From an uncultured Coriobacteriales bacterium (GTDB taxonomy: Bacteria > Actinomycetota > Coriobacteriia > Coriobacteriales > UMGS124): a stretch of DNA of 64,000 nt. The notes under the pieces are model-generated. The model did no database searches. It was given only the letters and a program-made list of their open reading frames with translations, and had not been told where the DNA came from. The DNA lies in NCBI GenBank assembly GCA_934636245.1, contig CAKUAI010000010.1, positions 62,001-126,000 on the forward strand. The letters run 5' to 3'. Below, piece after piece: positions 32,995-41,886 of this stretch. The translations under genes and the position numbers were made by a program. The stretch's first letter is position 1, and every line of letters starts with the position of its first letter.

Positions 32995-33297
32995 GGTGTG
33001 CTTCCTCTCAATGGTTGTGGGCGGTGGCGTTGCGCGCGCCGCTCCTGGTTGACGAGAGGAACTATAGGCCACGCCTTGCGCTGCAAATGCTCTCACGACG
33101 GTATTTCAGGACCGTCGTACCAATGTGTACCAAACGGTAGCCGAACGTGTGCAACGCTTTCGGCCTCTCAATTTCCTGATTGCCAATTTGGCAATGCCAG
33201 TCTGTCATTCCGCATTGTGGTCTGTGCCTGCACTTTTCTATGATGAAGGTGGTACAAAGCCCCGCGTGGGCGCAGGTCCAGCAGAAGGGAAGACATT
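32995..33297. promoter_or_regulatory. Divergent intergenic region with two dyads
   Basis: This 303-base gap separates the divergent Mop gene and an exported protein gene and holds no credible coding frame. It contains an inverted repeat ACGACGGT (33095-33102)/ACCGTCGT (33111-33118), two direct GTACCAA copies (33117-33133), and the palindrome TTGCCAATTTGGCAA (33180-33194). The plus-strand gene's ribosome binding site is AGAAGGGAAG. Confidence 0.5.
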
Positions 33298-35061
33298 ATG
33301 AGCAAGAGCATGCGACTGTTTGATACGCGCGGATACGGCGTTGCGTTTGCAGGAACTTTGGCTGCCTTGGCGCTCGGCGGAGCATGCGTGATGGGAGCGT
33401 TTGCGGCAACGGCGCAGGCCGACACCGCAGCTTCGGGCTTGGGCGGCATCGCCGCAGCCCAGGGCGCAGCCTCACCGCTCGCGGGTATCAGCGATGGCAA
33501 GGCTTCTCCCGTCGCCTCCCTTGAGGACGAGGACGTGCTGCTTGCCACCTATAGCAATGCGGCGCAAGGGTTCTCGCTGCTTGTAGACGCCGGCTCCTTT
33601 ACGGTGACCGAGGGTCAGGGTGCGGGTGCGACGTTCGTCCTGAACACCGACGCGTCCTCCTACTTTGCCGTCTCCTACGTTGCCGACTGGGAAGGCACGC
33701 CCGATGTGGGCGAGTACCTGGAAGAACAGCTCTGGCACGGCCAGATGGAGCATGGCGACTCCTATGTGCAGGTGAGTGCTGATGGCGGCGAGGTGATTTA
33801 CCTGGCTGGTGTGGGTGCCTATGCGTGCGCCTATGGGTACGTCGACTCCTCGACGGGCCAGAACATGACTGTCATCCAGGCCATGGAGCCGCGCTCCGAC
33901 GGCAGCGCCGTGTATTGGACGCTGTGCACGAGCGACGAGTCTGCTGAGCAGGTCGCCACGGCGCTCGTCTGGGCCTCGGCCACCTTCCGCGTGGGTGCGG
34001 ACGCCTATGCGGGCAGTAACATGTGGTGTGAGCCTTCCGATTTGGCGCAGAGGCCTTCGGGAAGCACATACTCGCTGGTAGATGATGCGGCCAACACCGC
34101 CGCTGCGCCTGCCCCTTCGGTCGACACGTCGACTCCTGCTCCTGCCGCCTCGGCCGACACGGCGGCCCCCACGCCTGCCCAGCCCGCGGTAACTCCCGCC
34201 CCTGCTCAGCTTGCGCCCACCCAGACGTCCGCAACGGCTGGAACCTACCAGCTCGTGGACTACGACGGCGGGTACTTCACTGTCGCGCTGCCTCAGGGCT
34301 GGTCCATCCAAACGGCGGGAGAGGGCGCTGGCTTCACCTTTGAGGCGTTTGACCCGGCCAACCCCGCCGTGCGCATCGTCTACTACGGTGAGCTGGCCTT
34401 TAACCTCAACGAGCAGATGCGCGAGCTGTTTGCCCTCTCCTCTTCTACCGGCGACGCGACGCTCGACCAGCTGTACACGCTGTACGCCAGCCTTCCCGTG
34501 CTCGACCCCTGCACGGTCGCCAATGCCGTGAGCCTGCTGCCCGCTTATACGCAGCTTACGCTCGACATGGGCGGAGTCGACGACGGCACGGGCCTCATGG
34601 TCTCCTCGGCCCAGGTCACCTCGAGCGTGCCGGTGTCGTATTACTCGGCCTTCCCGGGCATGGCGGGCTATGTGCGCGACGACGCCCTGGTGAGCGCCGA
34701 GCTCACGCTGCTCGATGGCACGGCCTGCAGGGCGGACTTCCTGGGTAGTGCGATTGCCCTGGGATATGAGGGCGGCTATGGCAGTGCGTGCATCATGGGC
34801 ATGTGGGGCATCATTGCGCCTGCTGACATATACGATGACGTCGTGGCCCAGCTTGCTCCCTGCGTGGGCACCCTGACCTTCTCGGATGAGTACGTCGCCC
34901 AGTGCAACGCTGCAAACGACGCCATTACGGCCGCCGCTCTCGATCGTTCGGCTGCCAACAACGCCGTGATGGATCAGGCGCTGCAGGACTTTGACGACTA
35001 CATCATGGACCGCGACCGCTTCACGTTCTCCGACGGTTCCCAGCTTGTCATTCAGCATTAG
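33298..35061 (+). CDS. Exported protein of unknown function, two similar halves joined by a Pro/Ala linker
   Basis: A 587-residue protein with a signal peptide (hydrophobic stretch around residues 15-40, ending ATAQADT). The mature protein has a first domain (about 80-245: GFSLLVDAGSFTVTEGQGAGATFVL). A linker rich in Pro, Ala and Thr follows at 262-305. The second domain (310-560: GGYFTVALPQGWSIQTAGEGAGFTF) begins in a similar way, suggesting repeated PsbP/Mog1-like lipid- or ligand-binding folds. The similarity is weak and the family is not recognised. No anchor motif was seen. The M56 peptidase's exported domain begins with a comparable NYSFDIPEYWQG opening, so these may be related folds. 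A GC hairpin with TTTT follows the stop. Confidence 0.75.
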   Translation: MSKSMRLFDTRGYGVAFAGTLAALALGGACVMGAFAATAQADTAASGLGGIAAAQGAASPLAGISDGKASPVASLEDEDVLLATYSNAAQGFSLLVDAGSFTVTEGQGAGATFVLNTDASSYFAVSYVADWEGTPDVGEYLEEQLWHGQMEHGDSYVQVSADGGEVIYLAGVGAYACAYGYVDSSTGQNMTVIQAMEPRSDGSAVYWTLCTSDESAEQVATALVWASATFRVGADAYAGSNMWCEPSDLAQRPSGSTYSLVDDAANTAAAPAPSVDTSTPAPAASADTAAPTPAQPAVTPAPAQLAPTQTSATAGTYQLVDYDGGYFTVALPQGWSIQTAGEGAGFTFEAFDPANPAVRIVYYGELAFNLNEQMRELFALSSSTGDATLDQLYTLYASLPVLDPCTVANAVSLLPAYTQLTLDMGGVDDGTGLMVSSAQVTSSVPVSYYSAFPGMAGYVRDDALVSAELTLLDGTACRADFLGSAIALGYEGGYGSACIMGMWGIIAPADIYDDVVAQLAPCVGTLTFSDEYVAQCNAANDAITAAALDRSAANNAVMDQALQDFDDYIMDRDRFTFSDGSQLVIQH

Positions 35062-35076
35062 ACGTTTGTAGCATTG

Positions 35077-35133
35077 AAAGCAGTCGGCGGGGGCGCGGGG
35101 CGCGATGCAGCCTTGGCGTCCCCGCTGGCTTTT
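35077..35133 (+). terminator. Terminator after the exported protein gene
   Basis: AAAGCAGTCGGCGGGG pairs imperfectly with TCCCCGCTGGCTTTT, followed by a short T-run. It begins 15 bases after the stop codon. Confidence 0.5.
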
Positions 35134-35249
35134 CTGCCTGCTAGTATAGATGCGGGGACCACGCTCGGGGCTTCTGGCCTTTTGGGCGTGAGGCACGCTA
35201 TTCTACAAGTGAAGCCACACAAGGGGTCGATGAGCCAAGGGAGTCAGCC

Positions 35250-37040
35250 ATGAAACCAACCGATGTCAGCCATGCCTGCACGCGACGCGCGTTTGCCCTG
35301 GCAGGGTTCGCCCTTGCCGCGTCTGCTGCCGTGTCTGCGCCCGTGCGAGCGGCCCATGCCGTAGGCCTTTTGCCTGGAGCCGTGCCCCTGTCCGATACGA
35401 CCGACGCCGCCTCGACTCAAGCCGGTCCCTTTGACGGCCTTCCCACGGATCCACTTGAGCGCCTCTCGGCTCTGTGCACGTTGTTCCAAGCCCAGGTTGA
35501 GGATTTCGCCGCCGTGTACACGTCCTCGGTTGAGAACGGCGATGCCGCCTATGCCCAGCCGATGCTCGACTTTGTGGATCTGTGCAACGCGGGCTACGAG
35601 GAACTTGAGGTTATCTACGACGCGCTCGCCTCTCAAGAGGCCAGCCCGGAGGCCGGCCTCGGAATGGACGTGTGCGTGATTGTGGCGCGTACCCTCGCGT
35701 TTTACTCCGGCTACTACCATTCGAGCGATCCCCTCATGGAGATGCAGGTCCAGGCGGCGCAGGGTGCCTACACCGACAACCTTGAGCTTCTCGATGCGAT
35801 GTACGGCGCCCTCGGCCAGGTGCGCGACAACTACAGGATGCTCGACCTTCCTGCCTACATGAGCGACCTGTGGCCTCATTACATCAAACAAATCGCTGCC
35901 TACCAGGAGAAACTCTACGCCGACTACATCTCGCTTGTAAGCAACGACGTTCTCATGGCCTACTCGGCCTCGTGGCTTTTGATGCGCCAGCCCTACATCA
36001 TGCTGCATTACGAACAGCTCATGTATGCCCTCATGCGCGCCCAGTTCCAAAACGCCGCCGACGCGCTTGCCGCGGGTTCTGGCGCGGATACCCGCGTCAT
36101 AGTGGAGCACGCGCTGAACGACGAGATCTACCCCAACCTCTACCCGTTGTCCGACTCGGTGGCCAACGTTGCGATTTTCACCGAAGGCGGCGAGTGCGAC
36201 GTGCTCATCGAGGTGCAGGTGGACGGGTTCTCCCAGCTCTACCGCCAAAAGATAACCGCCACGCCCGAAATCACGTACTTCATGATCAAGCCGCCGGTGG
36301 CAAGCGACGCGGGCAACTTGACGAGCGAGCGCGACACCCAGCTCACGCTCACGGTGACCGACCTGGGTTCCAACGGGCTCATCGCCCAGGAAACGCAGAC
36401 AGTCACGCTGCACAGCCTGTACGACTTCACGCTTGAGAGCAACGAGTTCGGCATCGTCGAGCCGTATAACGTGCTTGCCTGGATGCGCCCCGACGCGCAG
36501 GAGGTGCTGGACATCCGACGCGCCGCCATAGATTGGCTTGAGGCCAACATGGGCACCGACTACAACACGTTGCCTGGCTACCAGCTGGGATATCCCGGGG
36601 AGGACGAGGCGAAGACGGTCCTCATTCAGGCCGTTGCCATTCAGGGCGCAATCTCCGACATGGGTGTGCGCTACAACATGGGGCCGTACTCGTTCGGCGC
36701 GATGCAGCGCGTGCTCACCCCCGACGCCGTGGTGCGCTCCAAGTCGGGCATCTGCATCGAGACCGCGCTGCTCGTGGCGTCGTGCCTGCAGTCGGCCGAC
36801 ATGCATGCCATGGTGCTCATCCTTCCCGGCCACGCCCAGGTTGCCCTGGAGACCTGGGAGGGGAGCGGTCAGTACATCCTGCTTGAGACCACGACCCTGC
36901 CCTTCACGGGGTCCGATGTCTCCTCCTACATTTCGACTCCGACTAACGACGAGTGGATTTCCTACCTGAGCGACGACGGCACCTACGTCATCGACTGCAA
37001 CCTCGCCTCCACCCTGGGCATCCGCGGCCTGGCTGTGTAG
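35250..37040 (+). CDS. Exported transglutaminase-like protein
   Basis: A 596-residue protein with a Tat-like signal (ACTRRAFALAGFALAASAAV, residues 9-28). Residues 60-360 are helical and beta-rich without recognisable family. The last 130 residues contain a transglutaminase-like core: a cysteine in KSGICIETALLVASCLQ, a histidine in LPGHAQVALETW, and an acidic residue after it (ILLETT), the order expected for a Cys-His-Asp/Glu triad of a papain-like fold. It may be a protease or cross-linking enzyme acting outside the membrane. The ribosome binding site AAGGGAGTC stands 7 bases upstream. A perfect hairpin follows, shared with the convergent lipoprotein gene. Confidence 0.75.
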   Translation: MKPTDVSHACTRRAFALAGFALAASAAVSAPVRAAHAVGLLPGAVPLSDTTDAASTQAGPFDGLPTDPLERLSALCTLFQAQVEDFAAVYTSSVENGDAAYAQPMLDFVDLCNAGYEELEVIYDALASQEASPEAGLGMDVCVIVARTLAFYSGYYHSSDPLMEMQVQAAQGAYTDNLELLDAMYGALGQVRDNYRMLDLPAYMSDLWPHYIKQIAAYQEKLYADYISLVSNDVLMAYSASWLLMRQPYIMLHYEQLMYALMRAQFQNAADALAAGSGADTRVIVEHALNDEIYPNLYPLSDSVANVAIFTEGGECDVLIEVQVDGFSQLYRQKITATPEITYFMIKPPVASDAGNLTSERDTQLTLTVTDLGSNGLIAQETQTVTLHSLYDFTLESNEFGIVEPYNVLAWMRPDAQEVLDIRRAAIDWLEANMGTDYNTLPGYQLGYPGEDEAKTVLIQAVAIQGAISDMGVRYNMGPYSFGAMQRVLTPDAVVRSKSGICIETALLVASCLQSADMHAMVLILPGHAQVALETWEGSGQYILLETTTLPFTGSDVSSYISTPTNDEWISYLSDDGTYVIDCNLASTLGIRGLAV

Positions 37041-37078
37041 GGGCGGGTCGAACGGGACAATTGGCTGATACATGAAGA

Positions 37079-37120
37079 GGGCCGCCCCCATTTCTCGTGC
37101 CTGAGAGATGGGGGCGGCCC
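37079..37120. terminator. Hairpin between convergent genes
   Basis: GGGCCGCCCCCATTTCTC and GAGAGATGGGGGCGGCCC form an 18-bp stem with one mismatch and a short loop. There is no clear T-run, but its place between two stop codons suggests a bidirectional terminator. Confidence 0.6.
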
Positions 37121-37181
37121 CTGGATGCTGGCGGCACTTTGTGCGAGGCCCCCTGCGCGCCCGCGCGCTTGCTGCTTTGGC

Positions 37182-37751
37182 CTAGTCGCTCATCTCGGCG
37201 AGCAGCTTCCACAGGCCTCCTTTGTCGTTGAACGTGCGGTAGGTGTCGCCGTCGCGCAGGTTGTGGGCGTTGAACTCCGCGGTGAGCGTTGAGCCGTCGT
37301 CGAGCGTGAAGACGAGCGTGTCGTCGTAGTCGCTTGAAATCATGTCTACGGCATCACCCGCTTCGCCCTTGAGGTATGCCTCGTAGATCTTCTGGGCAAG
37401 GTCGGTGCTCTTCACGGTGTGGGTCTGCATTGTCTCGTGAGCCTCGATGTGCTCCAGGGCAACCGCCTTGGCTGCTTGGGCACTCTGCCCGGTTTGGTCG
37501 CCGCTGGTCTGGGTGCTCTTGTCGGCTTGGGTGCTCTGGGCGTTCGGGACGCCTTGATCGCTTTGGGTGTCCTGCCCTGCCTTGGTGTCTTGTTTGGCTT
37601 GCGTGCTCGAACTTGTCGCCTCCCCGCTGCCTCCCGCTTGCGTCTGGCCTGCGTTTTCCGGCGTGCAGCCAGCAAGGCAGCCGGCGAAGAGCAGGGCCGA
37701 CATGCAAGCGCCAATCCTGAAGACATGCGTGCGCGTGATCTTCCGTTTCAT
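37182..37751 (-). CDS. Putative lipoprotein
   Basis: A 189-residue protein with a lipoprotein signal: basic start MKRKITR, hydrophobic core and lipobox LAGC (cysteine at about residue 29). A Ser/Thr/Gln/Asp-rich low-complexity linker spans about 35-92, and a small globular domain follows (about 95-189: VALEHIEAHETMQTHTVKSTDLAQKI). No family is recognised. The ribosome binding site AGGAGGCAGACG lies in the 10-base gap after the XRE-type gene, so the two are probably one operon. The tether and linker suggest a surface domain held away from the membrane. Confidence 0.75.
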   Translation of the reverse strand: MKRKITRTHVFRIGACMSALLFAGCLAGCTPENAGQTQAGGSGEATSSSTQAKQDTKAGQDTQSDQGVPNAQSTQADKSTQTSGDQTGQSAQAAKAVALEHIEAHETMQTHTVKSTDLAQKIYEAYLKGEAGDAVDMISSDYDDTLVFTLDDGSTLTAEFNAHNLRDGDTYRTFNDKGGLWKLLAEMSD

Positions 37752-37761
37752 CGTCTGCCTC

Positions 37762-39555
37762 CTATTTCACAATGGGCATCTCGAAGCGCTCAAACGCCTC
37801 CACCATCTTCTTGTGGCGCAGGACGAAGTGCACCGCCGGAGACGTGTTTTTGGACACGAGCACCCACCCATCCGGGCGCACGGTGATCTGAATGTTGCGA
37901 AAGCCCAGGTCAGGTCCCCATGCGAGGTGCCATGTGGGGTGTGCCGCCGCGAACGCCTCGGTTTGCTCGATGTGCTTGCGGTAGGTTTCTACACCATAGG
38001 GAACGCTGTGCGTGCAAAACGCCTCGCCCAGCGCCAGGTGGGCAGATGCGGCGCTGAGGTTGCCCTCGTCTACGCGCGAGATGGTGACGACGGTCTCGCC
38101 CCGGGCGAGTTCGCTTTCGACACGTGCAAGCTGTGCCGCGCGTGCCATGCGAACTCGTTGCGCTTCCGCCTCGTCGAGTGTCGAGGCGGCAATCGCCTCT
38201 TCGAGCAGCTCTTCACTCATGGTGTAGAGGGGCGGCGCCGACATGACGTGCATGCGCTCGCCGCTTTGCGTAGCCTCATGCACAAGGAAAGCGGCCAGCT
38301 CGCCCGCTTGCTGCACGGTATAGACGTTCGCGAGGGGCTTGGCGGTCGCCAGCAGGTCGTTTGCGCGCTGCCTGAAATGAGCGACCGTCCCCTCGTCGCG
38401 GAAAAGCTGACAGCCCACGTGCTCGTAGGCGCCCGCAACGGCCTGACCCTCGAGTGCCGCCGTCTGCGACGAACGCACGAGGTGCGCGAACGGTCCCGTC
38501 GGTTGCGAGGGCAGGTAGTAAGGCCGCACCATGCCTGTCATATATAGGGGAAGCCACGCCTCGAGTCCGAGCATCATCTCGGGCAGGCCGCGTCCCACGT
38601 TGTGGATGTTGTCGATGGGGTGTCCCGTGCGCAGCAGCACCGCGAGGGCGGCCAGCCATCGAGCGGGAAACTCGGGCTTGGCCTGCATTTTGTCTTGCAT
38701 GGGCATGTCGGAGAACATGACGACGGAACTGCCTGCGGGCTCGGTCGCCGCAGCGGCGAGAAAGTCCAGCTCGGCCTGGCAAAAGCCGTCGACACCTGCA
38801 TAGAAGGTGTAGAGCGCTTCCGTCGCGGCGCTCTTTTGCGCCTCCTCGCCAGTCTTGTCTGCGGTCTCTTCCTGTGCGCGCGCCGCCTGCATCGCCGCCA
38901 GGTACGTGTCGAGGTTGAACGTGTCGAGCTTGCGCAGGAACGGCTCGATGCTCGATTGGGGCTGTGCGTCCTGCTCGGCTTGCAGCCAAGCCGACGTGAG
39001 CGCGGCGAGTGCTCCCAGGGCGCTTTCGCCTTGCATGTCCATCTTGGAAACGACGCCCCCGTCAGAGCCGGCTGCGTCCTTGCACAGGGCAAGCAATGCA
39101 TCCTGTGCGTTTGCGCCAAGTGCCTTCTCAGCAAAGAATGTGCCCGCTGCCTGGGCAAACTCGTCGAAGTTCGAGACGTTGCGGGTCTGGGAACACACGC
39201 GGGAGATATAGGAGGGGCTGTACCCCAGCGCCTCGGCAAGCTTGGCGCGCGTGACACCGAAGGCGTCGAGCAAGGCTGTGAGCTTGGCACCCGCTCCCTG
39301 CGGGGTCTGGCTGCGCGAGCCTGCAAGCAGGGCCTCACATATCTTGTCCGCGTCGAGCGTGCGGCCCCTCTCCTGTGCCAGCTTGCACAGGGCCAGTGCA
39401 ATCTCCCGTGCCGGGAGTGACCCCGCATCGGGCGTGCGCGTGCCGGCAAGGTAGCGGCTTACCGTGGAGGCGGACATACCGCAGGCCTGCGCCAGCTCTT
39501 TGCCCGTGCAGCCGGCCTCGTCCATGCAGTGCCTCAACACCTGCGAGAATTCCAT
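37762..39555 (-). CDS. Large protein with XRE-type N-terminal helix-turn-helix
   Basis: A 597-residue protein. Residues 1-55 are a Cro/CI-type helix-turn-helix (FSQVLRHCMDEAGCTGKELAQACGMSASTVSRYLAG). A second HTH-like unit lies at about 92-125 (LDAFGVTRAKLAEALGYSPSYISRVCSQT). The remaining 450 residues are helical without recognised domains and could be a ligand-binding or TPR-like sensor. The start follows AAAGGGGGATGCC; a longer frame to 39726 lacks a site. It is divergent from the phenylacetate-CoA ligase-like gene and in line with a lipoprotein gene, so it may regulate either. The long C-terminal part is unusual for an XRE regulator. Confidence 0.75.
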   Translation of the reverse strand: MEFSQVLRHCMDEAGCTGKELAQACGMSASTVSRYLAGTRTPDAGSLPAREIALALCKLAQERGRTLDADKICEALLAGSRSQTPQGAGAKLTALLDAFGVTRAKLAEALGYSPSYISRVCSQTRNVSNFDEFAQAAGTFFAEKALGANAQDALLALCKDAAGSDGGVVSKMDMQGESALGALAALTSAWLQAEQDAQPQSSIEPFLRKLDTFNLDTYLAAMQAARAQEETADKTGEEAQKSAATEALYTFYAGVDGFCQAELDFLAAAATEPAGSSVVMFSDMPMQDKMQAKPEFPARWLAALAVLLRTGHPIDNIHNVGRGLPEMMLGLEAWLPLYMTGMVRPYYLPSQPTGPFAHLVRSSQTAALEGQAVAGAYEHVGCQLFRDEGTVAHFRQRANDLLATAKPLANVYTVQQAGELAAFLVHEATQSGERMHVMSAPPLYTMSEELLEEAIAASTLDEAEAQRVRMARAAQLARVESELARGETVVTISRVDEGNLSAASAHLALGEAFCTHSVPYGVETYRKHIEQTEAFAAAHPTWHLAWGPDLGFRNIQITVRPDGWVLVSKNTSPAVHFVLRHKKMVEAFERFEMPIVK

Positions 39556-39743
39556 GGCATCCCCCTTTGAGCCAAGATTCTTGTTGCCATCAGTATAGAG
39601 CCCCTTGCCCGCCAACAGGTTCGTCCGTCTGCCGACGGTTGCATACAGCCGCGCGTGCTTCTTGGTGCCAAGCGCCGCCGGATGCGCTATAGTGCAAGCC
39701 ATGCGCAAGAGACGCACACCGACCATAGAAAGGGGATACCCGC

Positions 39744-40982
39744 ATGAAGATGAAGCCGTTCCAGCTGGACGCCATCCTCAAAGAGCTCGCGACCATTCAG
39801 GAGCGTAGTCCGTTCTACGCCAAGAAGTTTGCGGGCATCGACATGTCTACCATCCGCACGCAGGAGGACTTCGAGAAACTTCCCTTCTCCGAGAAGGCAG
39901 ACCTGCGCGAGGCGTATCCCCTGGGAATCCAGGCGGTTCCCGACGAAGAAGTCGTTCGCATCCACTCCTCTTCGGGCACGACCGGCACCCCCGTCATTAT
40001 CCCTTACACCCAGAAGGACGTTGACGACTGGACCGAGATGTTCGCCCGCTGCTACCGTGCCATCGGCTGCACGAGTAAAGACCGCATCCACATCACGCCT
40101 GGTTATGGCCTGTGGACCGCAGGCATCGGCTTCCAGCTCGGTGCCGAGCGCATGGGCGCCATGGCCATCCCCATGGGCCCGGGCAACACCGAGAAGCAGC
40201 TGCGCATGATGGAGGACCTGCAGTCCACCGTCCTGTGCGCCACCTCGTCGTATGCCCTGCTTTTGGCCGAGCGCATTGCCCAAGAAGGCATCCGCGACAA
40301 GCTCGCCCTCACCAAGGGCCTCATTGGTTCCGAGCGCTGGGGCAAGAAGATGCGCGAGCGCATCGCCGACGAGCTGGGCGTCAAGCTCTACGACATCTAC
40401 GGCCTCACCGAGATTTATGGCCCGGGCGTGGGCGTGAGCTGCGATTACGATTGCGGCATCCATGTGTGGGACGACTATGTGTATGTGGAGGTCGTCGACC
40501 CCAAGACGGGCAAGAACCTGCCCGACGGCGAGGTGGGCGAGCTCGTGATCACCACGCTCGTCAAGGAAGGCGCGCCGCTCATCCGTTACCGCACGCACGA
40601 CCTGTCGAGCATCATCCCCGGCGAGTGCCAGTGCGGATGCGAGCACACCCGCATCTCTCAGCTTGTGGGCCGCACCGACGACATGTTCAAGGTCAAGGGC
40701 GTCAACATGTTCCCCGCTCAGGTGGAGGAAGTCTGCGCCGCTGTTGACGGCGTGAGCAGCGAGTATCAGGTCATGATCGACCACCTTGCCGGCAAGGACA
40801 TCATGACCGTGTACTTCGAGTGCGACTCGGACGACCCGCTTGTGCGCCGCGACATCGAGGCCACGATGGTCGAGACGTTCAAGAACCGCATCGGCGTCAC
40901 CATCGTGCCCAAGGCCGTGGGCATCGGCGACCTTCCCCGCTCGGAGAAGAAGTCCACGCGCATTTACGACAACCGCTACTAA
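39744..40982 (+). CDS. Phenylacetate-CoA ligase-like adenylate-forming enzyme
   Basis: A 412-residue AMP-dependent ligase of the PaaK family. It has the P-loop-like HSSSGTTGTPVIIPYT (about residue 75), the central YGLTEIYGPG and the C-terminal domain RTDDMFKVKGVNMFPAQVEE. The lysine-bearing ending is DLPRSEKKSTRIYDNR. It would activate an aromatic carboxylate (phenylacetate or indoleacetate) to its CoA thioester. In anaerobic gut bacteria such enzymes often process amino-acid-derived aryl acids together with 2-oxoacid oxidoreductases, but no such partner is adjacent here. The start follows AAAGGGGATACCCGC. An imperfect GGGGCG/CGCCCC hairpin lies downstream (41005-41040). Confidence 0.9.
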   Translation: MKMKPFQLDAILKELATIQERSPFYAKKFAGIDMSTIRTQEDFEKLPFSEKADLREAYPLGIQAVPDEEVVRIHSSSGTTGTPVIIPYTQKDVDDWTEMFARCYRAIGCTSKDRIHITPGYGLWTAGIGFQLGAERMGAMAIPMGPGNTEKQLRMMEDLQSTVLCATSSYALLLAERIAQEGIRDKLALTKGLIGSERWGKKMRERIADELGVKLYDIYGLTEIYGPGVGVSCDYDCGIHVWDDYVYVEVVDPKTGKNLPDGEVGELVITTLVKEGAPLIRYRTHDLSSIIPGECQCGCEHTRISQLVGRTDDMFKVKGVNMFPAQVEEVCAAVDGVSSEYQVMIDHLAGKDIMTVYFECDSDDPLVRRDIEATMVETFKNRIGVTIVPKAVGIGDLPRSEKKSTRIYDNRY

Positions 40983-41149
40983 AATAGGTTGCATCAGGCT
41001 TTTTCGGGGCGTCTCGCGCACATGCGGGGCGCCCCTTCTCATGTCCGTTTGCCGCGATGCGTCTATGCGCGCCGCTTTGCAGGTACAATGACCCAGACTG
41101 TGTCCCGACCTTGTGGGCGGGCGCTACCTATATGAGAGGGAGAACACCC

Positions 41150-41416
41150 ATGATCGAGACCGACTTCACCCCCAGGGGCGTGTGCGCCCGCAACATCCAC
41201 GTCGTTCTTTCCGACGACGGCAAGACCATCGAGTCCGTTGAGTTCACCAACGGCTGCAACGGCAACCTCAAGGCCATCGCCAAGCTCGTGAAGGGTGCGC
41301 CCGTCGACGAGATCGTTGGCAAGATTGCCGGCAACACCTGCGGCAACCGTCCCACCTCTTGCGCCGACCAGCTTTCCATCGCCCTGCGCGAGGCCCAGGC
41401 TCTCGCCAACGAGTAA
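41150..41416 (+). CDS. TSCPD domain-containing protein (TIGR03905-like)
   Basis: An 88-residue protein with the compact TSCPD fold seen also at the end of some ribonucleotide reductases. It shows FTPRGVCARNIHVVL, EFTNGCNGNLKAIAKLVKG, and GNTCGNRPTSCADQLSIAL with four conserved cysteines, suggesting metal binding. Free-standing copies are common in Firmicutes and Coriobacteriia, with no proven role. The start follows GAGAGGGAG. The Rrf2 regulator begins 9 bases after its stop, so they form an operon. An Fe-S or redox link between the two is possible. Confidence 0.9.
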   Translation: MIETDFTPRGVCARNIHVVLSDDGKTIESVEFTNGCNGNLKAIAKLVKGAPVDEIVGKIAGNTCGNRPTSCADQLSIALREAQALANE

Positions 41417-41425
41417 GCGCCCGCC

Positions 41426-41881
41426 ATGCTTGTTTCCACCAGGGGCCGCTATGGCATGCGCATGATGATCGACATCGCCCGCCATCAGGGTCAGGGCCGT
41501 GTCGCACTGCGCGAGATAGGCGAGCGCCAGGGCATCTCCGTCAAGTACCTCGAGCAGCTTGCGCGCGCCTTGTGCGCCGCGGGTTTGCTTGAGGGCAGCC
41601 GCGGCCAGGGCGGAGGCTATGTCCTGGCAAAGTCGGCCGACGACATCACGGCCGGCCAGATCCTGCGTGCAACGGAAGGCTCCACCGCCCCCGTGTCGTG
41701 CCTGACGGGCGATGAGGAGTGCCCCCGACAGGCGGACTGTGAGACGAACGCCTTCTGGGTGGGCCTCAACAAGCTCATCAGCGCCTATGTTAACGGTTAT
41801 TCCCTGGCCGATTTGGTCAACGATTCGCAGGGTACGGGTCTCACTCCCGGCTCATGCATCGGCGCCAACCATAGGGGATAG
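41426..41881 (+). CDS. Rrf2-family regulator with IscR-like Fe-S cysteines
   Basis: A 151-residue protein. The winged-helix domain (residues 1-80: STRGRYGMRMMIDIARHQ ... ISVKYLEQLARALCAAGLLEGSRGQGGGYVLAK) is typical of Rrf2. Cysteines at 92, 99 and 105 (SCLTGDEECPRQADC) match the three Fe-S ligands of IscR, so it probably senses Fe-S status, redox or nitric oxide. The start is ATG after the TSCPD gene with a weak site (AAGCGCCCGCC), implying coupling. An iscS/nifU cluster is not in view. The protein that follows, 5 bases later, is of unknown function. Confidence 0.92.
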   Translation: MLVSTRGRYGMRMMIDIARHQGQGRVALREIGERQGISVKYLEQLARALCAAGLLEGSRGQGGGYVLAKSADDITAGQILRATEGSTAPVSCLTGDEECPRQADCETNAFWVGLNKLISAYVNGYSLADLVNDSQGTGLTPGSCIGANHRG

Positions 41882-41886
41882 CTGAG

